Source of the DNA: Puffinus mauretanicus
Taxonomy: Eukaryota; Chordata; Aves; Procellariiformes; Procellariidae
Direction: 5' to 3'
Assembly (NCBI GenBank): GCA_023333565.1
Contig: JAJKFH010001217.1
Span: 62,001-126,000, forward strand
DNA: 64,000 nt
In this document: positions 26,033 to 38,799 of the stretch, piece after piece
Numbering within the stretch: position 1 is the first letter of the stretch
How the letters are laid out: every line of letters starts with the position of its first letter
The notes under the pieces: model-generated
The model's database searches: none
Seen by the model: only the letters and a program-made list of their open reading frames with translations
What the model was told of the DNA's origin: nothing
Position numbers and translations under genes: made by a program

Positions 26033-29000
26033 AGTTAAAAAAAAATGAAAAAGGTCTGCAGCTTTTTCTTGGAGGAGATGAGGAGCATCTGCTTGGGCAT
26101 CATTCAGTTTGTGCATGACCTGCTACTGAATGGGGGGAGCTGCCACTGCTGTCGTTGCCACATCCACAAGGACAGGGGAAAGTGTGTGCATGGAAGCTCA
26201 CTATTCACAAGCAGGGTTCAGCAAGAAAAAAACAGGCCGGTGCATCTGCCATAGCTAAATACAGTTCTCTTCCTGCGATTTTTCTACACGCATGCTAAAT
26301 TTGCAAACTCCTGAATGTAAAAGCAATCCCTACAATTTTTATTCTTTTTTTTTCCAGATATGTAAAAACATTGCATTGAAGACCTTATGAAAATGAACAC
26401 AGAATATGGATAAAAGAAAGTACCTTCTGATAACGAAGAGCACCTGCTCTGCAAGCTAGATAGCTCAAAAGATCAGTAATAGGATGGGGGCCTTTCCCCA
26501 GTGACCACTGGCTTGAAACCACCTCCAGCTCATTATCGAGTTACCATCATTCACAACTGGTTGGTAGTCAACTTGAAATGAGCTGGTACTCTCAGCCCAA
26601 GGTCCACATCATAAATTGGCAACATTGACAGAGTCTCGGCAGGGAGGTCAAGGACTGAATGGGCACAGAGACTCATCTCTAAAGGTGATCTCTCTAGGTC
26701 AGGGTTCAGACATATTTGTAAAAGCAACATGCCTTGCCACTGTCTCCTGCTGTACAACTTCTGCAGAAAAATACAGGAATTCATCTTCAAGTGCTGTCAC
26801 AATCCAGCACCTTTCACAAGGATTAAGTGCCTATTAAAAAAATATATTTATCAGCAAGAAGACATGCCTGTACCTTTTAAATCACACCTGTCATTATAGC
26901 AATACTTCCCATTGTAAAGTTAAGAACAAACAAAAAACAACAGAACGAGTATAGTCAATCTTATTTCAGCCTTAGAAAACCAAGTTGCAAATCTTATAGA
27001 AAATTCTAATTTTACAGATTCTGCAAGAGGTCTCCCTCCCATAATTACGGCAGAGAAATCCATAAACATATCAAGACCACGCAAGGCCAATTCTGCTAAC
27101 TCAAAATACTTGCAGGGTTGGCAAATGAGTGATTTCAGAAGATGCTTTAGAAACCACTTTCCACTTTAGCTTGTCCACAAGAAAAAAAAATGGATCAAAT
27201 CAAAAGGCGTTATTCATTTTATTTGACGCAGGCTGTAATTTCTACTGAAAGGAATATGTTAACATGGCATTAAACTGCCACATCTTGACTGTAAACCCAG
27301 GGCCTTTTTTGCATGAAACACAAATTGCGTGCAATGCTATCCCAAGAGGCTTCTGTTCCATGGGAGTCCAGCAGCAATTCAATCACTGAACTACTTTAGT
27401 TGGCTGACCGAGGATTATCTCAGAGCAAGGCACAGCTGGCAGTGCTAGCCACTTGCCACGCACTTGCAGACCTTCTTGGCTGAGGAGAAAGTATATGAGT
27501 GAAGTGCTGCTGTATCACTGTCAAAATGACCTCCAGGGGCCTCTGAAGGTACGGTGATGCTAAGCCTGCTTCCTCCAACACCAGAAGCCAAACTACATCT
27601 ACAGAGACTTCAGGTTCTTGAAGCCCTCCAGACTGAAGGTCAGGAAGGGGACCAGGTACTTCCTTCATGGTGTGTTTTGCACAAGCTGCACAGTAAGGGC
27701 TGTAGCTTGCCAAGTTACCTCATTACATTCTCTTATCCCTAAGACCAAGATTGCATTGCAAAAGATTAATGTCATATCCTGTTTAGGGCTAAATAAATAA
27801 AATGTATGAATAAATGAAGCTACCTATTACAAATATGACATCCTCTATAATCTTCACACTTCCAAAGATTTGAATATATAAGAAGTGCAACATGACCAAT
27901 GTAGTTGCAAGTGTAAGTAGACTTCTCCAGTCCTCTCCAATATGCAAAAGAGAAGGTCAGCAATATATTACACTTGATGTTATTTTGACAGGGTGGATTA
28001 CCTAAACAACAGTTCATGCATATTTAAACAGAAATAACAGAGTTGTCTGGGATCTGCAGCTTTAAGTGCCCAAAACACCAGATGTCTGCAGTGCAATGGA
28101 CCCTCATATTCAAAAAAAGAAAATAAATTGGGACTCAGCTGACTTATTGATGAGATCAGTGCCAATTCTACAACAGATTAAGTTTTGATCATAGTATGCT
28201 TGAGTTCTGCAACACCCAGATAGATAAAGAATGAAAAGATTAAAAAATTAAACAAGAGGAAAATCAGTGACAATAGCAAAATAATGTTGATGAACCACAT
28301 TACAGAAATAGATGAACAATCCATATTAGCTTATTCTTTAATAAAACTTCTCCAAACCACACAAACAAACCCTAAGCCACATACAATTTGCGTGCAGAAA
28401 GAGAAAAGCCTGAGACCAAGGATCTCAGCAACAGGGACAAAATACAGACACCAACTATATAATCCAAATCACATTACTCTCTCCACACCTAATCCAATAC
28501 CCTGTGTAACCCCCTAACCTCCCTTGTCACCAAGGATGTTAAAAGAGAAAAGCAGATCCAGGCAGGCCCTGATAGCTTTCCCCAGCTCGCAGCGAAATTC
28601 AATGAATGTTTCTACAGAATCTGCAGAAACAACTTACTACTACTGTGGCAACAGCTTGGAGGCATCCATCAAGGATTAAGATCCCTCATGCAAGAGACTA
28701 CACACATGCATAAAACATAAAGCTCACTCTGGTTCCAGTCTCTCTACTTTTACTCAGCTAGGACATCTTGAAGATACATTAATATCTCTGAAGAGTGTTA
28801 CCCCTTAACAGTATCCCTGGTAGCAAAATGACGACAGAAGGCGTGCTATTTAGAGGCCAGAGACAGCAAAATGTCCAGCAGTCCAGAGTGAAGAACCCCT
28901 TTCATTTTGGGTATAGCAGTTCAGCATTTTATAATGGGGCGGCAGTAGATATAAAAACAGGTAAAAACCGCTGGAAGTGAGTGAAACTCCTCAAAGCATA

Positions 29001-29079
29001 ACTTTATAGTATTTGTCCTTGCTCCCTTTCTGGCAAGCCAGAAGCATAGGTAGGCTGTTGCTCTGAATGTGACTTGAGA
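26033..29079. other. Unique non-coding DNA
   Basis: No gene is supported. The segment at about 26500-26830 has balanced base composition and phrases that suggest an old interspersed repeat, but I cannot name the family. The pocket at 27340-27700 is GC-richer and contains overlapping frames on both strands without a domain. Confidence 0.45.
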
Positions 29080-29360
29080 CATTTATTAATCGAAATATGT
29101 TAAGAACTTCCTCATCACTCAAGTTGCAGGGTTATTTATACTTCAACTGGATTATGCCCCTTAGCCATTTAAAATAAAAATGCTGCTGTTTAAACAAGTA
29201 TTCTCATTATAGATGTAATAAAACTCAGGAGCATTATTGAAAGTTATGCAATAATTTGTCTCTTAGGAAAGATGAATGGCTAAGCTGGGTGCCCAGGACT
29301 TAAAATTCATTAATGTCTTAATAGTGAAACAGATATCTCTCTTCATTAGCTCACCAAAAT
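29080..29360. promoter_or_regulatory. Possible conserved regulatory element
   Basis: The stretch is AT-rich and non-repetitive, with many homeodomain-type cores: TTATTAATCG, GGATTATGCC, CATTATAGATG, TTATGCAATAATTTG, TTCATTAATG, CTTAATAG and TTCATTAGCTC. TTATGCAA resembles C/EBP- and POU-type sites. The dense, varied arrangement suggests a developmental enhancer. No alignment was available, so this is inference. Confidence 0.35.
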
Positions 29361-30769
29361 TAGCCAAGGCAAGTTAGAAAATGTTCTGAGACATTCTTTG
29401 ATTTCAAATGAATATGCCCTGAAGTATTACTCTTCCAAAAAGCTATTATAAACAACAGGGAAAGGGGAAAATAATTTGAAAAATTACTTTGACATTGTCC
29501 TTTAATCATGCATTGTATTCAGGAAAGTTATTCTAATGCATCTCTTACATGAATAAATGGTTGCAGTATATAAATAGCATATATGCAGAATATCTGATGA
29601 TACAATGCGTTATACAAGAACTAAATTATATTTAAAAGAACACGATAATGGAGTGAGATGCTTTTAAAACATAATATATTTAAAGAAAAACAAAAACCCC
29701 ATAGGGTTAGGATATTCTCTATAATAAGTTAAAATACTATCCCATTTAAGGAATGATTATGTTAAAAATATCTCTAAACTATCATTTTATTACTGTTTAC
29801 TAATTCAAATGTTTTTTCTACTGATTCAGCTTTCACTGTGATGTCTGAAGGGAACAGAAATGAAAATTTTAATCCCTTATCAGAATTATAAACATCTCCT
29901 GAAAAAAAATCAGTGCAGAATTTTGAAAAGTTTGAAGAAGAGGTACCCTATTATCAAACACCCTAAGCACAACCAATTGAACAAATTCTATGTATGTAAT
30001 AAAAGAATACAAAATAAAATAATTCTTCTATATTAACCAAAATTTAGGATTTTACGGCCACTAAATAATCCTCATTCTTTCCTTCTATTAGACTGTATGA
30101 GACTGAACGATAGCTTCTGTCCTCTAGTGCCTGGATTGCAAAGAGACTGTCATGATGGGAATTTCAGGCGGTGGAAGGTCAGCTTCCATTGGCATTTTGG
30201 AGCTGAAGAACTTCTAACTTCTGTTCTTCAAGTGAAACGTAAAAATAATCATTAGAAGTCAACGGTGTGCACACCAAATATTGCTTACACAATTGTTATC
30301 AATTAGGAATCAGTTGCACGACGTTGACCAGAATGAGAAAATAGCAAAATTTATTTCTTTTCTTGACTTGCTACTGCATGGCTTCTCAGTTCTCCAGTTC
30401 TCATTCAAAACTAAATGTTGGATTATTTATCTACTGTATCAGGCACTGACCACAAATCTTCAAGTCTGAAGAGGAAGACTCAAGTGACTGTCCCAAACCA
30501 AAAGATGAAGACAACTGCCGCAAGATGACGTCACTAGCTCAAAGTATTACATCCTACCAACTTGTTGTCAAGCTTTAGAAGTGTCAGATTTGGAAAAATT
30601 GATTTGCCTTTTGACCTTCCTTTAGAAATATAGCTGGTATTTCTTTTCAATGCTGTCAGAAACTTCTATATAGTGCTAAAATTATGTACTGGCAAACATG
30701 GCAGGTGTTTATTTTTAAATATAACAATAATTCCAGATGACTGAAGATACTAACATAGGGCAGGGCACA

Positions 30770-30970
30770 AAGCAGTGAGGCCCGCACCATTCACAAGCAA
30801 ATGTAAGATTGATTGCCCATTTAAACCCGAATTATAAGTAGCTTCAGGCCATTAATATTAATTAGGTCAAGACTAATAGGCTTTCATGAGTGGACTGTTT
30901 AGCAGGTCAGAGGCAATGAAAAGGTGGTAAACAATTTACCGTATATTGAAGTTTGCAGGCACATGGCACA
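30770..30970. promoter_or_regulatory. Possible conserved regulatory element
   Basis: The core GCCATTAATATTAATTAGG (30848-30866) holds overlapping TAAT/ATTA sites. Around it are AAGATTGATTGCCC, GAATTATAAG and GGTAAACAATTTACCG; the last contains TAAACAA, a forkhead-type site. The stretch is non-repetitive. Conservation is unverified. Confidence 0.35.
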
Positions 30971-31134
30971 TGTCTCTACCACTGTAACTATGCACCTCAC
31001 TCAAAGTCAGACTGCTTAAAACTGGTCCGACTATTTGACTACTCAGATAATAGGTGAAACACCAAAATCCTGTTTTAAATAAAATAGTTTTAATAAAAAT
31101 GCTTCAAATTCCAGGCAGAGAACGGTTTCAGTGC

Positions 31135-31260
31135 ATCTGAGAACGTCAGGCTGGGGGCGTTGCGGCGGGAGGAACCGGGGGGTAGAGGTCTGGCCTTTCA
31201 CATCCCTGCCGCCGTTCAGGCAGAACACTCCAGCTTGTCCTGCCGAGTGCCCCCTCATAG
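31135..31260. other. Small CpG-bearing GC-rich pocket
   Basis: Within AT-rich surroundings this stretch has a local rise in GC and about eight CpGs, in blocks such as GGGGGCGTTGCGGCGGGAGG and CTGCCGCCGTTCAGG. Open frames run through it on both strands, as expected for GC-rich DNA, and none has a recognisable domain. It may be a small promoter or enhancer island, a short exon, or a chance pocket. Confidence 0.35.
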
Positions 31261-31929
31261 GAAGAAAGGACACTCACAGCTCACTCTTCACGTGGATTCA
31301 TTCATTGCTTGGCCTGTCATCTGTTACCGCACTAGATGTTCCCTGGGCAGTACAGCTTGGAACGTGGACATGTATCCAGTTAAGGAGAACACTTACTGCA
31401 CAAAAAGCAAGTTCAAATTTTTTCTAATTGGATGGTAACATGTTCTGATCAATAGAAAACAGGTTTCTTTCGCTGCAAATTTAAAAAGCAGTCATACAAA
31501 GTGTATGTGGACTTTATCTGTAAACAAATATCTTGACACAAGTATGCAATAATGTTGGTGTGCATTAAAAATCATTTTATTACTGCTTTAGTCTCATAAG
31601 CGGAGAGAATTTAAACCTCTCATTTAATCATTGTCATCATAGGGCATTTGCAGGTGTCTGAACATAACAGTATTAGGAAAAGCACTCTGCATTCATATTC
31701 CTTTTCTTATTTGTATAGCTCACAACAGACAACACAGGCTCCTTCCATGGACTAAATTTCTATTCTTGTGATATGTTATGAAACTCTTCCTGTTGCTACT
31801 ATTAAACTCAAAATTGCGCAGAAGGACTGCCCAACACATCCCTACCACTTAAATTCCACTTGAAATCTCAAAATAGCCTTCAAGTGGAAGGAAAGTATGG
31901 CAGCAGCCAAGGGTGGGCTTTTAACAGCG

Positions 31930-32465
31930 TGTCCTGGTTTTGGCTGGGATAGAGTTAATTTTCTTCCTAGTAGCTGGTATAGTGCTGTGTTTTGGATTTG
32001 GTATGAGAAGAATATTGATAACACACTGGTGTTTTAGTTGTTGCTAAGTAGCGTTTACACTAGTCAAGGATTTTTCAGCTTCCCATGCTCTGCCAGGTGC
32101 ACAAGAAGCTGGGAGGGAGCACAGCCAGGACAGCTGACCCAACTGACCAACAGGGTATTCCATACCATACGACGTCATGCTCAGTATATAAGATGGAGGG
32201 AGTTGGCCAGGGAGCAGTGACTGCTGCTCAGGAGCTGGCTGGGCATCCGTCAGTGGGTGGCGAGCAATTGCATTGTGCATCACTCATTTTGTATATTCTA
32301 TCATCATTATTATTATTATTTTCCCTTCCTTTTCTGTTCTATTAAACTGTCTTTATCTCAATCCACTAATTTTACTTTTTTTCTCTCACCCATCCCACTG
32401 GGGGTGCGGGGAGTGAGCGAGCGGCTGTGTGGTGTTTAGCCGCAGGCTGGGGCTAAACCACAACA
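31930..32465 (+). mobile_element. Solo LTR of an avian endogenous retrovirus, older-looking copy
   Basis: The element starts with TGTCCTGGTTTTGGCTGGGA and ends with GGCTAAACCACAACA, so it has the TG...CA ends of a retroviral LTR and is 536 bp long. It is clearly related to 54152-54712 over its whole length, and the family is abundant in bird genomes. Inside, in order, are a CRE-like CGACGTCA, a TATA box, a T-rich ATT-repeat segment, an ATTAAA polyadenylation signal (32341-32346) and a GC-rich tail. The flanks CAGCG (31925-31929) and CAGAG (32466-32470) match at 4 of 5 positions, as expected for a mutated 5-bp target-site duplication. A 5-bp duplication fits the ERVL class, but that class assignment is inference. 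No gag, pol or env sequence lies beside it, so it is a solo LTR left by recombination between two LTRs. Confidence 0.9.
32170..32192 (+). promoter_or_regulatory. LTR core promoter: CRE-like site and TATA box
   Basis: CGACGTCA (32170-32177) differs by one base from the cAMP response element TGACGTCA found at the matching place in the second LTR. TATATAAG (32185-32192) is a TATA box eight bases downstream. The close CRE and TATA pair is a typical U3 promoter layout. Activity today is unknown. Confidence 0.6.
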
Positions 32466-35400
32466 CAGAGGGATCAATTTCAACTATTGGCAAGAATAAC
32501 AGGATTTCATCCGTAAGAGTATGGCTCATATTGGGAATCTTTATTTTTAATTTATCATGGATTTTGGCTGTTTTTACTTCAGGATCCCCCACCTGCTATT
32601 CTCCCCTTTTTCTCAAGGGGCATAATTTTCCAGAAGTACTGATCATCTCCCTTTTGCAAACCAAATACTTTAGAGATGCCTCAATTCAGACATGCAAAAA
32701 TCAAGGTTCCTCCAAAAGATCAGACAATTCTGAAAACTTTGCCTGCATGGTTTTACTTCAAGCTGATTTTTTTTCATAATGCATTAATTCAGCCTGGAGA
32801 CTTAATGTAAGAGTAGCTGCAAAAGAAGGATACTTCCTGTTAAAAAAAAAAAAAATTGTCTGGTCTAAGACAGAACAGTTATAAGCCTAGTAACACAGAA
32901 AAGAGAAAAAAAAAAAACTTTTATTTAAAATGTGTATATAGGTGATGAAGGAAATGTTTTATTTTATTATTATCTATATACAACTGACTAAATGCTACCT
33001 TTCACCCTGCACCACTACTTGCCTGCCCTCAAGTTACCTATCAATACTTGGCACAGCTCAAGACCAGGAAGGATATGAAGGTGCAGGTATTGGTCCTCAG
33101 GCTCATGTGCACAAACTGAGTTCCTCCCTGGAATATGGTACATTTGAGCCAGCTGAATAATGCAAAGAGGCATAAAATTTTTGAAAATCTAACCTCTAGC
33201 GGGGGCAGGGGGGAAAGCAACACAAAGACTAAACATGTAGATCTTGCAAGACACTGAGGCTCTCTGTTTCCTTAGATCTTCCAAGTAAGCATGGTCGTTA
33301 ATCAAAACAGCGATGTAAGAACAATCACTCAAAAAAGGCAGCTTGTATGGCACACAACTTTACACAATCCTGGTGTGTTCCTGCTCCATACAAAAACTGA
33401 ACAGACAGCATGGGGAAGTCTAACAAACTGGTGGGAAGCTGTATCACCTTTCCACCTCAGGGGTTTGTGTGCCAGAGATGGCAGGACTCTTCATTTCTAC
33501 ACATGCAAAATGTACTGTTCATCACACAGCCTGAACATACCACTGCCAACCATATTTTCTTTCTCAGCATGACTATCTTAACAAAATTTCCTCTATAACA
33601 CTGACATTTTGGCTCCAGCAGCTACACTATATGCATACCAAAAAGTTGCAAGTGTGTATTGACCTTTCATTCTTCAGAGCCATGTCAAGACACACAAACT
33701 TTACAAGATGCACGGCCTTGGGCCTACATCCAGATACTGAGTGTTATGGTCATATAAAGACACAGCTTGAAAGATAAGAGTTTTAACACCACCAATATCT
33801 ACCTACTGAACATCTAAAAACATAACTAAAACATCTGTTATGACACAATGTTTGCTGACACAATGGAAAATTATTACATCCTATCACTCATTGTGCTAGG
33901 AATCACTGCATTCCATTAGCAGCTTTTGTTGTTCTACTGTAAACACACCAGAATAGATTAAAACACAACAAATTTGCATGACATATTAATGTGTTATGCA
34001 CAAATGGGACTTCTCAAAATCCAAGCATTAGCATGTGGATGATACACGGGACAAAAGGTAATTTTTTTTTTCCTGTTTCTTCGGTGCCAAATTGCTTAGG
34101 TCCCTGAAAAGCAACTTTCTGAGGAAATTTATCTGTTCCAAATTTTATATATATCCATATAATATGATCTATGTTTACAGCCAGGAGGAAATCTGCCATT
34201 TCCTCCAGAGTCACTGTCTCTAACACAGCCACAGAACATCTCTCTGTCTACACTCCACAGACAGGAAAAATGCTTCCTCTAATCATGCAGATTATGAAGT
34301 TCGTTTAAAACCACATGAGGCAACAACTGTTGGCATGAGGTCCTGGCACATCCCCACCTTCATGCCCACTGATCTGACTAATTAGGCTACCTCGATGTTA
34401 CACTTTCTCTTCTGGAAAGATAGTTTCAGCTGGGCACTGTGGCTGATGTGTCCTCAATACTTTGCAACACTCACAATTGGGCTAAAGTTCTGCTTATGCA
34501 AAGGAATGAAAGCTGTGGTTCCAGCAGGCAAAAAACACATGACAAAAGCTATACCCTTGCTCTACTATGGGAAAAAAGTTTGTTTCTTCACCACAAAATA
34601 CTGATGTTTTAGAAGAAAAGAATGCAAAAGAAGTTCTCTCTAACATCCAACACTTCCGATGCACTGAACAGCACTTAAGGATGACTTCAGGGACTGTTCT
34701 GGCATCCTTTCCTGCCAATGGCTGTGGGCCAAAAGACGCAATTGCAACCAATTTGCACCCCACTATACAGCTCCAATTTTCTGATTCTAGCAGTACAGAC
34801 AGTATCACGGTTCTCTAAGACATTTCAGTAAAATTAAGTCAGCCTCGCAAAGACCTAAACTGTTCAAGCTAAGGCAGCTCATTTTGCCTCAGACAGGTTA
34901 GCACATGGTCACAGAATCAGTTCCACTATGAGATACAAGCTATCTCATGAGGAGATACCACGGAGAAGTGGGGGCAATCTGCTGTGGGCACTGCAGCAGG
35001 AAAGAACGTGTGGGCAAAGCCCCCAGAGCCTACCACAGCCTCTCAGCATCACTGGAGTGCTACAAAATCACACCTCAGCCCTCAACAAAAGAATGGTCCA
35101 CAAGCATCACAGAACCAGACACAATTGCTTTATACGAGCACACAAGAGTATCCTCGGTGTTTGTACAACCTCCCTTTATCCATGCAAAACAAATAATGAG
35201 TGCAGAATACTGCAGAGGGCCTAGGGAGGACCCCCTGCATGTCACAGAACTGGAAAGGCAGCATAGAAAGCTAAGGTTTGCTTAAAGAGGTTATAATACA
35301 TCAAATCAAGTAGCATTTAACCCAACTTAACTTACAAATTTAATCTAAATGTGCTTCAAACCAAACACAGCATTAAAACTAAAGAGCTGTGGCACCGCAG

Positions 35401-37705
35401 TCATCAGTTCTTTACCGTTTCAAGCAGCAACTCATACAAAGTGACTCAATACAGGCTCCAGATAGCAAAATATTTCAGCACATACTTAACTTCATGTATA
35501 TCAGAGTGTAATTTGACCTTGTATTTTCTCTGCCCACAATGCCAGTTTCCAAAGTTCTCATTACACCTTCTCCCAGCAATGTTCTTCTGTCACCCATGCT
35601 GCAGCTTCCTGGCTCCCCCAGTTTTGCCAGTGGAACTGTTTGGGCTCATGATGAAGCTGTGCTCTGAACTGCTGAGATAATCCAGCAAAAAAGTAATCAA
35701 CCAACCAAGCCCCATGCTACATTCTGTTAGCCATCAGCAACAGGGGCTTTTTAAAGCAGCTTTACCACTAAGGAAATGGTACAGTCTCTATATACAATGA
35801 ATGCAGCTTCCATCCTACAAAATGTCAACCTCCTCTTAAGGGAAGTGTTTTGGTTTTTTTCTTAAGGGCCACGCTAGATTGAGACAACAGCACAGTATCT
35901 CACCTATTTTATTATAAACATACCACTCTCACTCTAAAATTAGCATTGAAGTATTTGTTGTCACAGGGTCACAGATACTTTGATAAACTTCCCTTTCATC
36001 ATATATTTAGTCAATCACCCTTTGCATATGTAATGCAGGAAAGCCAAACACTGACACAAGCATCATGACAGATCGGTCTTGAGGTTCCCTTATTTATAAC
36101 TTCCTAAAGCCTGGCTCCTTTAAAGAGAGGCTTAGCTCTGCTTATCTGATCGACTAGCAGGACTGCAGACTTTGTTAGATGACTGAGCTCATTCCTTCCC
36201 AACCAGCAACTGAAGTTAAGGTTTAATACGTGCAGTGTACTCCTGAACACTCCACAAAAGATCATTTCATTTCATTATACACTACTGTAAGTGTGAAAGG
36301 ATTATTACGCATCAGTTATTTTGTAGTGTCTATTTGTATTAAAACAGTATGAAGAAAGGCTATTTCCATTTTTAGAAGGGAAATCTTTCCTCAGAGTATT
36401 TTTCTTAAGGACATTAAAGGCAAATACACATTAACAAGGCTTTTCCCCTCTCCTGCCCCATATAACCTTTCCTGAAGGTTCACTAGAAAATATGCTACAA
36501 ACCATCCAGTACACTACTTCTGCTCTAGTAAGATGGACATGTAATCAAGAGAAGCAAATTGGTATGAACTACTATAAGGTAGAAGTGCTGTATACTGCAG
36601 AAAATGCATTTATTCCAGTTCACTATATGCAGTTAAAACTAGAGGGAAAATCCAGATGATCAGTAATTTCACAGTTGGCTGACTTTCCTCCTCTTTGATA
36701 TTATTTGTAAAATCTTTCCTTGGCCTCTGAATGTGTGATCAAAGTAATATTTCATTCATTTACTTGTGGGTAGGAGAAATTAAAATAGCTGACTTTATTG
36801 AAGATGCTGAATAGACAAGAAATACATATAACATTCTCTGAATTAAATTACCAAGATGTCATAAACTATGTTAAAAAATACTCAACCATCTACAATGCTA
36901 GAACAATGTAAACAAGAAGCAAAACCTAAGAGAGTGGTTTAAGAAACCCAATGGTGTAGAACATGAATATTCTTTGTTCTGGACTGACAATATCTGGATT
37001 TGACAGAGGAAAATGAAATAAAATCCTGGAAAATCTGGGAAACTCTGTATATAGTTTATCAGGTTACCTGTTATGCAAACAACAAATATTTCCATAAAAG
37101 GTATGCCTGGGATTCTGAAAAGCAATGTATTGCTGAAATCGATATCTAAGAGCCAAGTATTCTTACCTTTTTTATTCAAATGTGGGGTTCCGTGAATGGC
37201 CACAACACAAAACTACACAATCCAAAGAAGTACAGAAGAATGTGCTTTTACTTTAAAAAACGTGAATAGTCCCAGAGGTAATTGAATTACATTGCGTTTT
37301 CCTGGGTAAAATCTGTAATTGCAGTAAAGCCCTCGTAGAGGGAAGACAGTTGCCACAGCAGCAGCACAGGTAAAGGCACTGAAAATTCTGGGTTAGCAGA
37401 AAAAAGTTTACAGCTTAGATGAGTTCAGTGGGAGCTGGTTATTTAAGTCCATCTTACCTTTTCAAAAATCTGACCCTTAGGCTGCATCTACATTCACCTT
37501 TAGAGCAGTAGTGCATTTGTGAAGCAAATTCCCTGACCGCTCCTCCCCAGCATGCACTGATTCCAGTCACAAAGCAGGTTTGGTGCTCCTCGGTTAGCTT
37601 GCTTTCAATGAGATTGTTTGAGGCTAAGAAAGTCTGCAGCAGGGAATTTCCTCTCACCCGTCAGTTCCAATCAACAAGCTGACCCAGTTTTTGAGGAAAC
37701 CAGCC
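32466..37705. other. Unique non-coding DNA
   Basis: No gene is supported. Open frames of about 100 codons (for example 32429-32779, 34947-35285 and 35351-35680) lack recognisable domains and overlap others on the opposite strand. The frame at 32429-32779 begins inside the LTR tail and runs out of it. I see no RNA gene and no named repeat. Confidence 0.5.
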
Positions 37706-37751
37706 TTGGGTTTTGTTTTGTTTTGTTTTGTGTTGGTGTTTTTTTGGGGGG
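37706..37751. repeat. G/T-only tract with TTTTG repeats
   Basis: The plus strand contains only G and T for 46 nt, including about four TTTTG units, and ends with a T run and G6. It is low-complexity sequence. Confidence 0.85.
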
Positions 37752-38799
37752 CTTTTTGTTGTTCGGGTTTTTTTTCAGTAGACCACTTCATCAATGCATT
37801 ATGCCTAAATGAATGGCCAAGACTGACACTCTCAGCAATTCTTCCCAATGTAAAGTGGTTACTCCTGTAGCATAAACAGCTTTCTAAGAAAACACGACCT
37901 GGAAACTGAACTTGCTTACAAGAGGACTAAATCAATGCTCAAAATGAGCAACAGCGTCACATTCTGAAAAGTTGCCACTAGGCATCATTTGCACATCTTG
38001 TAATAAAAACAAAGTAGAATACTGCCCAACGTATTTACGAACCTTTTACTGTGGGCAAAGCATTTAACAACGAGCGAGCTTTATGAGCTACCAATTAAAC
38101 ATGCTGACTTTCTCCAACGTGAACTCTCAGTAGGAGAACCCCAGAAAACAATCCCAGGAGGGGTGGGCCCCCCTGCCAGCAAGTGCAGACTATTGGAAAG
38201 CCTCCTGCCAACAATGCATACATTCTTGAAAAGGGATCTCTTCCAGCAGTGTTAAATTCCTCCAAGGGGAACCTCTAGTGATGTGAACTTTTAGAAGAGG
38301 GACATGCTTAGTGAGGTGAAGAGGAAAAACCATGGGGGAAAACCTCACTGCTTTGCAGTAGGGACAAGTTGCTTACAAACACACTAACTCTAATTTCCAT
38401 AATTTCTGTAAAATCTGTAATTTTATTTGAGGCTATGATTTACACAGATCTTCAGCCTTTACTACTCAGCTGGACTTATTCCATGCAAACAAATTATAAC
38501 TATTCGAAGACAAATACTGAATAAGGCATCAAGCCAGGCATATGTATTACTTTTTAAACAAAAGAAATGAAGCCTTTAGATAAATAGATAAATAAGTAGC
38601 TAAATAGAAAGAAAGACAGGCAGATGATTTCGATAGACAAAGATCTCTGCAGAGGGAATTCTTTTCTCTTTGTAGCATGATCATTTAGCATGATCTTGAC
38701 TTGACAGGATGGGTGTTACATTATGGTTCCAAATTCACCCCTCTTTTTGGCTTTTTGATTGCAAAACATCAAGAAAAAAAATCGTAAAACGAGACAGAA
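37752..38799. other. Unique non-coding DNA with a small AAAT/GATA-rich run
   Basis: No gene is seen. A degenerate tetranucleotide run of GATA/AAAT type is at about 38579-38612. Confidence 0.5.

Noticed and set aside
32044..32283. Minus-strand frame of 79 codons inside the first LTR, with a counterpart at 54246-54542
   Set aside because: Both lie wholly within LTR sequence in antisense. They share residues because the LTRs are related, not because a protein is conserved.
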